DNA from: JAICMB01 sp963795935
GTDB taxonomy: Bacteria; Acidobacteriota; Terriglobia; Bryobacterales; Bryobacteraceae
Assembly (NCBI GenBank): GCA_963795935.1
Contig: CAWCJO010000002.1
Span: forward strand, 248,001-312,000
Length of the DNA: 64,000 bases
Reading direction: 5' to 3'
The translations under genes were made by a program, and so were the position numbers. Shown here one piece after another: positions 8,361 through 16,833 of this stretch (its first letter is position 1; every line of letters begins with the position of its first letter). Under the pieces are notes generated by a model. The model made no database searches. It was not told the origin of the DNA and saw only the letters and a list, made by a program, of their open reading frames with translations.

Positions 8361-8874
8361 TTACTTAATATTTCGCTCCCGCCCTCTCGCCGACACCGTC
8401 CAATGCATTTTATCGGTCGAGAATTCCTGCCGGTATTCGATCTCGCCGAGCGCCGTAAACACGTTCACGACCTGGAAATAAATCGTCTTCCCCTGCTCCG
8501 TGTCTTCCCACGGAAACGTCCGGACATTTCCCTTAACGATCAGCTTTCCAGAACCGGCCTGGCCGCCGTCCGCCGGAATCGGATAGCTGTTGTACGTATC
8601 GTTTGTCGATTGGTACGTGAACACGATCAACGCCTTCGATTCGCCATCTATGAACTGCGCGCACGCAAAGAAGCTGCCGCTGCGCCAGCAATCGTTCCGG
8701 ATCGTTTTCGACTCCTTGCCCGGCTTGCTGAACCGCGTCGCGAAATGCTCGATCTCCGTCTTCCACGTCCCCTCATACGCCGAAATCGCGTGAATGCCTC
8801 GAGCCGCAGTGGGCCCCGGCAAGCCCCGCGCAACCGAGCCACGCGCTTAACGCCGCAACAGTCAGAAATTGCAT
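8361..8874 (-). CDS. Secreted protein of unknown function, apparent frameshift in leader
   Basis: Last gene of the nine-gene minus-strand operon. From the ATG at 8874, which overlaps the upstream membrane-protein stop by 13 bp, a clean signal peptide is read (MQFLTVAALSAWLGCAGLAG). One extra base in the GGGGCCC run at about 8815 then shifts the frame. The body, open from a TTG at 8822 to 8361, contains SAYEGTWKTEIEHFATRFSK and a beta-rich pattern that looks like a small periplasmic barrel or lipocalin-like fold. It has two cysteines (DCWRSGSFFAC). No family is recognised with confidence; the frameshift is inferred from the operon overlap and the leader. Confidence 0.65.
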
Positions 8875-9644
8875 TGACGCAGCGTAACAGAAACGCGCTG
8901 GCGCGCGGTGCCCATGAAGACGACGGCAGCGCCGGAGGAAATGCCGAAAAACCAGACCAGCCAGTGGACGTGGAGCAGCGTGGCGGGCGGATAATTGAGA
9001 CGGATGGACGAGATATCGGAATCGGAAATAGGCGGTTCGATAGGATCGAGAAGGAACGCTCCCACACCCGCGCGGTCCTCGTTCAAACGGCGCACCCCGC
9101 GCCCGGATACGATGCTCTTCGTGAGAACACCACCGGCGCGTACGATTTCAAGATCGCCCGAAAACGCGCGCGTGGGGCGCAATCGCCAACTGATTTGATT
9201 CGCGGCGGGGATGCGCACGGGCGGTGTCTCCACAAAGATGCCGCTAGGGGCTCGCAGTTGAACATCCGGCATTGGCTCCCCGCTCTTGAGCTGTACCGTT
9301 ATAACCGCGGGCTCCTGGATCCTCAGCGGCGCATGCGCATAGAGCGCCTCGAGCTGCGCAATCAAAAGCAGGAATGGCGCGGCAAGGATCAGGGCTGGAA
9401 CGGCAATGTGGCGCAGCAATTGCAGATTGGCGCGCACCAGATCGCGTTGCGCGCGGAGAACGAGTCCCGGCTCATCCAAGAAAAGCTGAAGTTCAAGCGC
9501 GTGCGCGACGATCCGGTTGATCGTAATGCGCAGGGCGGCGCGATTCGACCAGCGGCGGAAGACCCAGACCGTAATGCAACCCCACGCCGCGCTGACCGCA
9601 ATCAGCAGCGCAAGCGCCGGCGCGCCGAGGTCCTCCGGAATCAA
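8862..9644 (-). CDS. Membrane protein with periplasmic domain, unknown function
   Basis: A 260-residue protein starting with TTG inside the preceding stop (TTGA overlap). It has a membrane helix near residues 7-28, a polar helical stretch (IVAHALELQLFLDEPGLVLRAQRDLVRANLQLLRH), a second helix near 80-103, about 115 residues of beta-type sequence with Ig-like character (VITVQLKSGEPMPDVQLRAP), and a third helix near 223-248 ending in a basic tail. The layout suggests two helices with a cytoplasmic hairpin and an external domain. Its tight coupling to the ribbon-helix-helix gene and the phosphodiesterase genes suggests a shared envelope role. The family is not recognised. Confidence 0.7.
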   Translation of the reverse strand: MIPEDLGAPALALLIAVSAAWGCITVWVFRRWSNRAALRITINRIVAHALELQLFLDEPGLVLRAQRDLVRANLQLLRHIAVPALILAAPFLLLIAQLEALYAHAPLRIQEPAVITVQLKSGEPMPDVQLRAPSGIFVETPPVRIPAANQISWRLRPTRAFSGDLEIVRAGGVLTKSIVSGRGVRRLNEDRAGVGAFLLDPIEPPISDSDISSIRLNYPPATLLHVHWLVWFFGISSGAAVVFMGTARQRVSVTLRQCNF

Positions 9645-9835
9645 TCCAGATACCCCAGGCCCTTCAATTTTTTAACCAGGTCCTCTTTGGAATCGGCTTC
9701 CTCGAGCCGCGCCAGGTCCTTCTCGAGCGCGTGCTCGATAAATTCTTCGAGCGAACTATAGCCCGCCTTTTCGGCCACCTTGCGGGCGCGCTGGCACAGC
9801 GATTTGTTCAGCTTTATGGTCGTCTTCGAGAGCAC
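9641..9835 (-). CDS. Small ribbon-helix-helix-like protein
   Basis: A 64-residue protein. The start of the chain (KTTIKLNKSLCQRARKVAEKAG) followed by SSLEEFIEHALEKDLARLEE is a beta strand plus two helices of the MetJ/Arc type, with an acidic-basic C-terminal helix (DSKEDLVKKLKGLGYLD). Such proteins usually bind DNA as dimers; here it may autoregulate the operon, or act as a small adaptor, because it is buried between an enzyme gene and a membrane-protein gene. It lies 11 bp after the lipoprotein phosphodiesterase stop and overlaps the next start by 4 bp. No toxin partner is adjacent. Confidence 0.75.
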   Translation of the reverse strand: MLSKTTIKLNKSLCQRARKVAEKAGYSSLEEFIEHALEKDLARLEEADSKEDLVKKLKGLGYLD

Positions 9836-9846
9836 TGCGCTGTTGC

Positions 9847-11727
9847 CTAGTATATCGAGCGGCCCCGCATTCCAGGCGCGGGCGAAACGCCAAAAAGCCG
9901 CAGGATCGTGACCGTGACATCCTCCAGGCCCGGGTTGAGCGCGCGCTGTTTCCCGTTAGTGAACAGAACGCCGGGAACATCGGCTGCGTTGATGCAGTGA
10001 TCGCCGATCCAGGCGTCGTCGTTGTCGCGCACCACGGCCGCGGGCGTATCGCCGAGGCCGGTTTGCCACGAGGCGCGGTAACCGGGCGCGTACCCCACAA
10101 TGAGATCGGGCGCGATGCGGGCGTTGTCCCGCCTGGGGTTCGTTTCGTACGCGGTCTCGACCACCTGCCGGCCATTATCCGGATCGCGAAACGCCAGAAG
10201 CTGTTCGCGGATGGTTGCGATGAGAGCGCGGCTGCGCTCGCCGGACGGGACCACGCCGTGCCGCTCGCGGCCGGATCGATTCAGATAAAGCCCGTTGAGA
10301 CCGAGCGCATAGGCTTCGGTGTTTGCCCAATCTATATTTCCAAGCTGCGCGTCATCGCCTGGCGCGCCGTTTAAAGCGAGAAAGCCGCGCTCGTACAGCC
10401 AGGTATTGAGATTGACGGCGCGGTCGAAGGCGGTGAACCCATGGTCGGACATAATAATCAGATCGGCCGCGGGCTCCCGGCGCGCGGCTTCGCCGATCGA
10501 GGCGTCGACCGCGCGGTAAAAATCGAGAAGCTCCGCGTCGTGCTTCCCCCACAACATATGCGAGTTCTGATCGACAACCGAGAAGTAGTAAAAGAGAAGG
10601 CCATCGTGGAAGCGGTCGAGTGAATAGGAAAGCAGCTTGCGTTCGTCGTCGAGCACCAGGTGGGTTTGGGACAGAAATTGCGGAAGATCGAAGACGCCTT
10701 GACGCAGCGCCGCCGTATCTTCGGGCGTGCCGAGCGTGTAGTAGCGTTGGCCGGTGTCCAGGACGACGCGGCGGCTGAAGGAGGCCGGCGCGGAGATGGG
10801 AAGGCTAGGCGCGAGCGGGTCGATATTGACGGCCGAAACATACAATTCGAAGCCGGGATGAAGTTGCTTCGCGAACGCGCGAAACATGCCGTGGGCGGAA
10901 ATGATGTGAGGAAGCAGGGGAAAATCCGCCGCGATCCAGTCCGACCACTCGCCTTGACGCAGAATCGTTTCGTTGCCACCGATTGAAAGGCGGGCGATGG
11001 GTTGCTCCGGATCGACGTCGACGGTCAAAGTTGCGTAGGCAGCGGCATGATCCTTGCGCAACGGGTTGGCAGGACCCGGGACCCGCAGAACGGCGCGGCC
11101 GCCGCTAAACCGCGTCTTGAAAATATGGCCGCCCGGGACGGCGCGCTCCAACTCCGTTGGATCGGACGTAAAGAAGCTGAACGTGCCAAGCGTGCCTTCC
11201 AGATCCGGCGTGCCCATGCCGGCCAGCGCCTCACCCGCGGCGATGGGCGGATAATTTGCCGGTATGCGCATAATCGTGACGGGGATGCCGCGATCGGCCA
11301 GCAATTGCCAGAACGCGGCGCCTTTTCGGAGCAGGATCACGCGCGAGCCGGCGAGCGGCAGCAAATACGGACCCAGCGATAGCTCGAAGCGGGGGTCCTC
11401 GTTCCGGCTTTCCGACGAATACGGCTGCATGGTCGCGGGATCGCGCTGCACGAAATCGAAGATGCCGTGCGCGGCCGGAGCAAGACCCGTTATAAATGTC
11501 GACCACGCCACAGGGCTTTGCGGCGGAGTAGTGGTGCGAAGGCGCGAGAATCCGCCGCGGTCGCGAATGGCGGCGAGGTTCGGGAGCGCGCTCCAATGAC
11601 GCTCCACGAACCCGGGGTCCATGCCGTCCACTCCGATGACGATGACTTTCTTGCCGCTCCCGCCCCGCGAGCAGCCAACACAGGTGAACAGGGCGGCGAT
11701 TAGAAGGACAAACGAAAACCTAAGCAA
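9847..11727 (-). CDS. Lipoprotein of the type I phosphodiesterase/alkaline phosphatase superfamily
   Basis: A 626-residue enzyme, using the TTG at 11727 that overlaps the upstream gene's stop; from there a classic lipoprotein signal appears (LRFSFVLLIAALFTCVGC, lipobox Cys). The open frame extends to 11775 but would spoil the leader. Catalytic-core features: VIVIGVDGMDPGFVERH (first metal Asp), TPPQSPVAWSTFITG with the nucleophile region, IIMSDHGF (Asp/His metal ligands) and the C-terminal GDHC. The superfamily hydrolyses phosphodiesters, phosphomonoesters or phosphonates. Paralogous to the next gene upstream. The substrate is unknown; membrane anchoring and the neighbours point to lipid- or glycan-linked phosphate in the envelope. 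Confidence 0.87.
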   Translation of the reverse strand: MLRFSFVLLIAALFTCVGCSRGGSGKKVIVIGVDGMDPGFVERHWSALPNLAAIRDRGGFSRLRTTTPPQSPVAWSTFITGLAPAAHGIFDFVQRDPATMQPYSSESRNEDPRFELSLGPYLLPLAGSRVILLRKGAAFWQLLADRGIPVTIMRIPANYPPIAAGEALAGMGTPDLEGTLGTFSFFTSDPTELERAVPGGHIFKTRFSGGRAVLRVPGPANPLRKDHAAAYATLTVDVDPEQPIARLSIGGNETILRQGEWSDWIAADFPLLPHIISAHGMFRAFAKQLHPGFELYVSAVNIDPLAPSLPISAPASFSRRVVLDTGQRYYTLGTPEDTAALRQGVFDLPQFLSQTHLVLDDERKLLSYSLDRFHDGLLFYYFSVVDQNSHMLWGKHDAELLDFYRAVDASIGEAARREPAADLIIMSDHGFTAFDRAVNLNTWLYERGFLALNGAPGDDAQLGNIDWANTEAYALGLNGLYLNRSGRERHGVVPSGERSRALIATIREQLLAFRDPDNGRQVVETAYETNPRRDNARIAPDLIVGYAPGYRASWQTGLGDTPAAVVRDNDDAWIGDHCINAADVPGVLFTNGKQRALNPGLEDVTVTILRLFGVSPAPGMRGRSIY

Positions 11728-13733
11728 AGTGGACGAGCGGTTTCCCTTCCATCCATGCCGGCGGCTCGATCCCAAACAACCGCAGTGCGGTCGGCGCTAA
11801 ATCTTCAATGCCGGGATCGTTGCCGGAGTCGAACTTGCGGTTTGAGAAGAGCACGCCCGGAACCAGCAGCGGATCGACGCAATGATCGCCGCTCCACGCC
11901 TTGTTATTGTCCTCGAAGACGCGCGCCGCGACTTTGCCCACCGCCGCTCCCCATGAGGCGCGATAACCGGCCGCGTAGCCCACAATCATGTCGGGCGCCG
12001 CGGCAAGGTACGGACCCTTGTAAATCTTCAGAGCTCTCATAGACGTTCCGGATGGCGACTTCTCCCGCTTCTTCGTCGCGCAGATTCGTCAATTGCCCGA
12101 TCAGCTCTTGCTTCAGCGCCGACGCCGCATCCGGGGCCACGATGCCCTGCGCCTCGCGGCCGCGAAGATTCAGATACAGCCCGCCCAGGCCGAACGTGTA
12201 CGCACTCGTCCTGCTCCAATCGACGCCGCCGAAATAATCGCCGCCTTCGAGCTCGTCGCCGTGCAGCGCAAGATAGCCGTGTCGATGCAGCCAGGCATTC
12301 AGATTCACCCCGCGGCGGAACGCGCAGAAACCGTGGTCGGAGAGGACAAACAGGGTGGTATTGGAGTCGGCGTAGCGCATCGTTTGGCCGACCACGCGGT
12401 CCATGTCGCGGTACAGCTCCTCGATCACGCCACCGTAGAGATCGTCAGCCTGGGGCGCCGGATCGAGGTGGCGGAAAAACATGTGCTGCACGCGGTCTGT
12501 CGTATCGAAGACGCAGGCCACCACTCCGCGGCGCGTGCGCTCCAGCGCGGCGAAGAACATCCCTTCGCGTTCCCGTTGAATCAGCTTGGCCTGCTTCAGG
12601 AAAGCGTCTTCATCGATGGCGCCCTCGTTTAAAGCCCAAGTGTCTTCGGCCATGCCCAGCGTAGCGAACGATCCCAGCAGCTTCGCCAAATAAACGGCGT
12701 AATGTGCGGGATGGCTGATCGGCAGCGCGGGATTCTCGGGATCGATTTCGACCGGCGTGGCATAAACCGAGAGATCCGCGCCGCCGTTCGTCAGCAGAAA
12801 ACGCACGATGCCTTTTACGCTCGCCGCCGGCGCCGCGTGAAACGATAATCTGATCCAGGGCGTATACTCGCCCCGGCGCAAGGCGTAACTTTCCTCCCCG
12901 ATATCCAGAAGCGCCCCGTCCCCGTCGGGGCGAACACGGAACGGGATCGCCAGCGGCGGCGCACCGGCGATGAACTCGTTCGCCGGGCCGCTCAGCGCTC
13001 CGTGGAATCCGTCCTGGCGCGCGATGAGCGGCAGACGATTGCCGCCCTCGCAAGCGCCCGCCTCCGGCCTCGCCGAATACCAGGAGAACGTGCCCTGCGT
13101 GCCGCGCAAATCCGGCGTCGACATGGCGGACAGCAGTCGGCCTTTGAAGCGCTCCGGCGGAAACGTAATGGGAACGCGCAAAATCGTGCTTCCGATCGCA
13201 CGACGCCCGAGAATCTTCCAGAATGGTTCGCTCTTGCGTCGCAGCTCAATGCCGGGACGCGACAGCGGGATGCGATACTTGCCGATTCTCAAGACGCGAT
13301 GCGGAGACCGCACCTTCGCGGAAGAGATTTCGGGAGCGTACGTGCGCAGATCGCGATTGAGAAAATCGAAGATGTTATGCTTGGCGGGGTTCACGCCCGT
13401 TGCGAACGTCGACCAGGCGACCGGCGAAAGCGCCGGGAACGTGGTGCGGAGCCGGCTGTACGACCCCTCCTCGCGCAGCTTCGAAAAATTCGGCAGCTTG
13501 CCTTCTTCCATGAACTGCTCCGTGAGGTTCGGATCGAGACCGTCGAGTCCCAGAAAAATCGCCTTCTTTACGTGCGCCCGCGTGAACGCTCCTTTTCGCC
13601 TCACGAAAAGCCATGCCATGCGGAACGGCCAGAACAGAATCGAGACCAAGCTTGCCAGAATCGACAGCAGCAGCGTTAGAAACGATCCCAGAAAGGCGAA
13701 CCCGGCGCCCGGGCCGATGTAGGCGAAGGTCAC
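11720..13733 (-). CDS. Membrane-anchored type I phosphodiesterase/alkaline phosphatase family protein (one frameshift)
   Basis: A GTG start overlapping the upstream stop (GTGA). The N-terminal AYIGPGAGFAFLGSFLTLL and following segment (about 5-45) is a membrane anchor. Next come AIFLGLDGLDPNLTEQ (metal Asp), LSPVAWSTFATGVNPAKHNIF and FVLSDHGFCAFRRG. At about 12030 the frame shifts by one: the 11904-13733 frame runs on into unrelated sequence after RNVYE, while the family C terminus (KIYKGPYLAAAPDMIVGYAAG, then GDHCVDPLLVPGVLFSNR) lies in the next frame and ends at 11720. Joined, the two parts give a normal-length protein paralogous to the downstream lipoprotein. The shift removes the last metal-binding His if real. 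Confidence 0.85.
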
Positions 13734-14581
13734 CGGATCTTGCCTTCGAGAAATGGCACTTCCAGTACTTTTTCATGCTGGATCGGGCCGTGCCCGAAAT
13801 AGCCGTCTTCGCCGAATAACTCGCCATGGTCCGACGTGATCGTAATATAAGTATTCTTCGGCGCGAGGTCGAACAGCTCCTCCACCACCGTATCGAGATA
13901 CTTTACGGCCTCGATCTGGCGCTGTCGCAATAGGCGGAGTTTCACTTCATCGAAGATCTTCCCCCGGGCGCGGCGCAGTTTCCCTCCCACCACATGATCG
14001 TCGAGGTGCTGGAACACGCCGTGTACGCCGCTGACGCGCGGCCAATCCTCTTGCGACTCGCCGGGCAGCGCGTATGGATAATGCGTTTCTCCGATGTTGA
14101 GCAGGTAGAACGAAGGTTGCCCGGCGGCGAATGCGAGCTGTGGCAGCATGGCGCGCATATCGTTGTGGCGCTCCATCAACTTGTATGTGTCGAAGCCCGA
14201 GTTCAAGACGGTAGACGGGTTCAACACCGGAAGCGACACCATCGCGTGCGTGCGATAACCGAGGTTCTGAAGCAATACCGGAAGATAAAGCCGCGGGACA
14301 AAGCGCCTGAACTCGATCCCTTCCGCTCCCAGCCTCTCGTTAAATTTAAGAAAATCCCGCTTGTAATACTCCGACGCGAACACCCCGCGCGGGCTGCTGT
14401 GCGGCATCAGGCCCATCAACAGGTTGTAATGCGAGGGCGCGGTCCAGGAAGCGTACGCCCAACGTTTCTGCAGCGGACCGAGCCTGCGAATCGTTTTCGG
14501 ACGCGCGCGCACGAAAGCGTCGTAGCGGCAACTGTCGAACACGATAAGGATATAGTTGTTCCTGAGTTCCGGCCGCTTCAT
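13730..14581 (-). CDS. Sulfatase-like protein of the alkaline phosphatase superfamily
   Basis: A 283-residue protein with the sulfatase-type core: YILIVFDSCRYDAFVRA (metal-binding Asp), a nucleophile region in ASWTAPSHYNLLMGL (Thr/Ser rather than the Cys of type I sulfatases), LLNIGETHYPYALPGES, and ITSDHGELFGEDGYFGHG with metal-ligand Asp/His. The chain is shorter than ordinary sulfatases (450 or more residues). With Thr or Ser in place of Cys it is more likely a phosphotransferase or phosphatase-type member than a true sulfatase. It overlaps both neighbours by 4 bp (ATGA and GTGA), so it is strictly co-translated with the small gene before and the phosphodiesterase after. Confidence 0.82.
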   Translation of the reverse strand: MKRPELRNNYILIVFDSCRYDAFVRARPKTIRRLGPLQKRWAYASWTAPSHYNLLMGLMPHSSPRGVFASEYYKRDFLKFNERLGAEGIEFRRFVPRLYLPVLLQNLGYRTHAMVSLPVLNPSTVLNSGFDTYKLMERHNDMRAMLPQLAFAAGQPSFYLLNIGETHYPYALPGESQEDWPRVSGVHGVFQHLDDHVVGGKLRRARGKIFDEVKLRLLRQRQIEAVKYLDTVVEELFDLAPKNTYITITSDHGELFGEDGYFGHGPIQHEKVLEVPFLEGKIR

Positions 14582-14772
14582 TTTCGTCCGCTATCGCCCG
14601 CGAAAAATCGCGACAGATCGTGCCGCCGCGTCCACACAAATTGCCAGAACTCCCGAAACCCGATGCTTTCGGCCGGCAATCCCCAATATGTTTCAATTCT
14701 CCACCGCAGATAAGGGCTCGCCCAAGGCCGCAGCCGATAGCCTCGCGTGGCGCGCCACAGAAAACGCGCCAC
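14578..14772 (-). CDS. Small basic protein of unknown function
   Basis: A 64-residue Arg/Trp/Tyr-rich protein (ARFLWRATRGYRLRPW, then SPYLRWRIETYWGLPAESIGF). The GTG start shares its G with the upstream TAG stop (TAGTG), and its own stop overlaps the sulfatase-like start by 4 bp. This double coupling, rather than homology, is the main support that it is real. The aromatic and arginine pattern suggests an amphipathic helical protein, perhaps membrane-associated or a partner of the adjacent enzymes. No known family is recognised. Confidence 0.6.
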   Translation of the reverse strand: MARFLWRATRGYRLRPWASPYLRWRIETYWGLPAESIGFREFWQFVWTRRHDLSRFFAGDSGRK

Positions 14773-15701
14773 TAGCGGGACACGTTGCTCGCGCGAGTCG
14801 ACTTCGTATCGGGCGCATCCGGAGTGGCGTAATAGCCCGTGCGCGTGCGCACCAGCGCGCTGCGGCCCGCCCCCGACACCGTCACCTTAATCTGCCGGAA
14901 GCTTCCGTCCAGCGCCTGCACCGTCGGCGTATACGCGATTGTATACTGGTTGCGGATCTCGTGCGCCACCAGCAGCGCGATCTTATCCACCTCCGCCAGC
15001 TCCTTCGGATAATACGATAGCCCTCCCGACGCGCTGGTCAGATCGTCGAGCGCCCGCTTCGCCTTCTTCGCCTCCCGCCGCTCTTCTTCGTTCAGCAGCC
15101 CGATCGCGTAAATCAAAACCTCGCTCTTCTGCGCCTTCGCCACCAGCTTTTCAAGCGTGCCCGTGCTCGCCGTATCGTTGCCGTCCGTGACCACCAGCAG
15201 CACCTTCTTTTCCTTCTTGCCGCTCTCCTTCATGTAGTCGATCGACATGGAGATCGCGTCGCGCATGGCCGTCCCGCCCCGCGCGTCCAGCCGAGCCAGG
15301 CCCTGCTCCAGCTTCTTCACGTCATTGGTGAACGGCACGTCGAGAAAGGCCTCGTCATTAAAGTTCACGACGAAAACTTCATCCTGCCGGTTGGAATTCT
15401 TCATCAGGTCCGCCGACGCCAGTTCCACCTTCAGCCGCTTGTCGCGCATGCTGCCGCTGTTATCGATAATGATGCCGAGCGAAACCGGAACGTCCTCGCG
15501 CCGGAAAATCTTGATGGGCTGTTCCGCCCCGTTCTCGAAAACCTTGAAGGCGTTTTGAGGCAGATTCGGAATCAGCTTCCCGCTCTTATCGGCGACCGTT
15601 ACGGGCAAAATCACCAGACGCGTATCGCTCCGGAAAGTCGGCGGATCGGCGGGCTGCGCCGCGGCAACGGCTAAAAACAACAAACTACTGAGTAGGCGCA
15701 T
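14772..15701 (-). CDS. Secreted VWA-domain protein, acidobacterial type
   Basis: A 309-residue protein. I chose the ATG at 15701 because it gives a signal peptide (MRLLSSLLFLAVAAAQ) and overlaps the upstream stop by 17 bp; a longer frame to 15785 gives no leader. Residues 25-75 form the beta domain typical of the acidobacterial VWFA-related family (VILPVTVADKSGKLIPNLPQ). The VWA domain follows with a complete MIDAS motif (IIDNSGSMRDK; later RGGTAMRDAI and VVTDGNDTAS). VWA domains bind ligands through a divalent metal. It is the second of two paralogues heading the nine-gene operon; the partner is unknown. Confidence 0.87.
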   Translation of the reverse strand: MRLLSSLLFLAVAAAQPADPPTFRSDTRLVILPVTVADKSGKLIPNLPQNAFKVFENGAEQPIKIFRREDVPVSLGIIIDNSGSMRDKRLKVELASADLMKNSNRQDEVFVVNFNDEAFLDVPFTNDVKKLEQGLARLDARGGTAMRDAISMSIDYMKESGKKEKKVLLVVTDGNDTASTGTLEKLVAKAQKSEVLIYAIGLLNEEERREAKKAKRALDDLTSASGGLSYYPKELAEVDKIALLVAHEIRNQYTIAYTPTVQALDGSFRQIKVTVSGAGRSALVRTRTGYYATPDAPDTKSTRASNVSR

Positions 15702-16707
15702 AGTAACCAAGGCGGTAGAAGGCTTTGAGCGGCGGCAGGCCCTTCGGCTGGACCAGCTTGACCGTGACGTGCCTATACTTGCCATCGCGCTCCGCGTTCT
15801 TCGGCGAGTAGTACAGCACGTACTGGTTCCGCAGCTCTATTCCGATTTTAGCCGCTATGTCGGGTAGCTCGCTCAAGTTCTCAACCGGGAAATGTCGCCC
15901 TCCCGTCTGCGCCGCGATCTCGCTCAACAGCCCCGGCCCGGCCAGTTCCTCGGCGGTGCGGCCCCGCGCCGCCATCGGCTCGAAAATCCCGATCGCGTAC
16001 ACTTGCACATCCGCCTCCCGCACCGCGTTCTTGATTTCCGTCTCGGTGTAGCGGCTGCTGTTGTCGCCCCCGTCGGAGATGATCAGAATCGCCTTTCTCG
16101 GATTGTGCGCCTTCTTCATCTGATTCATCGCCATGTAAATCCCGTCCAGCAGCGCCGTTCTCCCCTTCGATTGCGTAAACGTGAGTTGGTTCTGAATGTT
16201 TTCCGTATCCGTCGTAAACGGCGCCGCCATCTGCGGCCGGTCGTTGAATTCGATCAGGAAAAACTCGTCTTCCGGATTCGCCGTCTTGAAGAACTGCGCC
16301 ACCGCCTGCCGCGATTTTTGCAGCTTGCTCCCCATGCTGCCGCTGGTGTCGAATACAATCCCTACCGATAGCGGCGCGTCTTCGTTCGAGAATTGCGAGA
16401 TGGTCTGCTCCACCTTGTCCTCGAAAAGCCGGAAATGCTCCTTCTCGAGTCCCGTCACGAAGCGGTTCAACGGATCGGTCACCGTCACGTTCACCTGCAC
16501 CAGCGTCGAGTCGATGCGGATGCTGCGATGACGCTCCTCCAGCGTGTCCGGCTGTTTGTCCGCGGAAGGTTTCGTGCGCGGCTCGATGGAAACCTTCGCG
16601 TTATCGCGAGGGCTGTCGGCCGCATACGCGAACACACCGAGAAAGCCCGCAAGAATCGGAATTACGCCTGCGAGCCGGGTTATCGTGGGTCTCTGCGCCA
16701 CCATCAT
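15685..16707 (-). CDS. Secreted VWA-domain protein, acidobacterial type (operon leader gene)
   Basis: A 340-residue paralogue of the downstream VWA protein, with an N-terminal export signal (hydrophobic stretch about residues 11-28 ending AYAA). The beta domain (VQVNVTVTDPLNRFVTGLEK) precedes a VWA domain with MIDAS residues in FDTSGSMGSK, the Thr in SKGRTALLDGI and the Asp in ISDGGDNS. It is the first gene of the operon; GAGAGG precedes the ATG pair at 16707. The two VWA genes presumably arose by duplication and may form a heteromeric binding surface for the envelope enzymes encoded downstream, which is inference. Confidence 0.87.
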   Translation of the reverse strand: MMVAQRPTITRLAGVIPILAGFLGVFAYAADSPRDNAKVSIEPRTKPSADKQPDTLEERHRSIRIDSTLVQVNVTVTDPLNRFVTGLEKEHFRLFEDKVEQTISQFSNEDAPLSVGIVFDTSGSMGSKLQKSRQAVAQFFKTANPEDEFFLIEFNDRPQMAAPFTTDTENIQNQLTFTQSKGRTALLDGIYMAMNQMKKAHNPRKAILIISDGGDNSSRYTETEIKNAVREADVQVYAIGIFEPMAARGRTAEELAGPGLLSEIAAQTGGRHFPVENLSELPDIAAKIGIELRNQYVLYYSPKNAERDGKYRHVTVKLVQPKGLPPLKAFYRLGYYAPTQ

Positions 16708-16732
16708 TACCTCTCTGGTTGCGACCGTTTAC

Positions 16733-16738
16733 AGTATA
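16733..16738 (-). promoter_or_regulatory. Candidate -10 box for the nine-gene operon
   Basis: On the minus strand TATACT lies 25 bases upstream of the first VWA start codon, within a short spacer that separates the operon from the GH88 gene. No convincing -35 hexamer is seen at 16-18 bp, so this is a weak sigma-70 candidate given mainly because of its position. Confidence 0.3.
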
Positions 16739-16833
16739 GCGCCCTCCCGCCCTGGAACCGGCGCCGCCGCAACCCGAGCCCCTTTTGTCGCACCCTTTTC
16801 TGAGCCGCGACCGAAGGGAGCGGTTGCAAGCCA

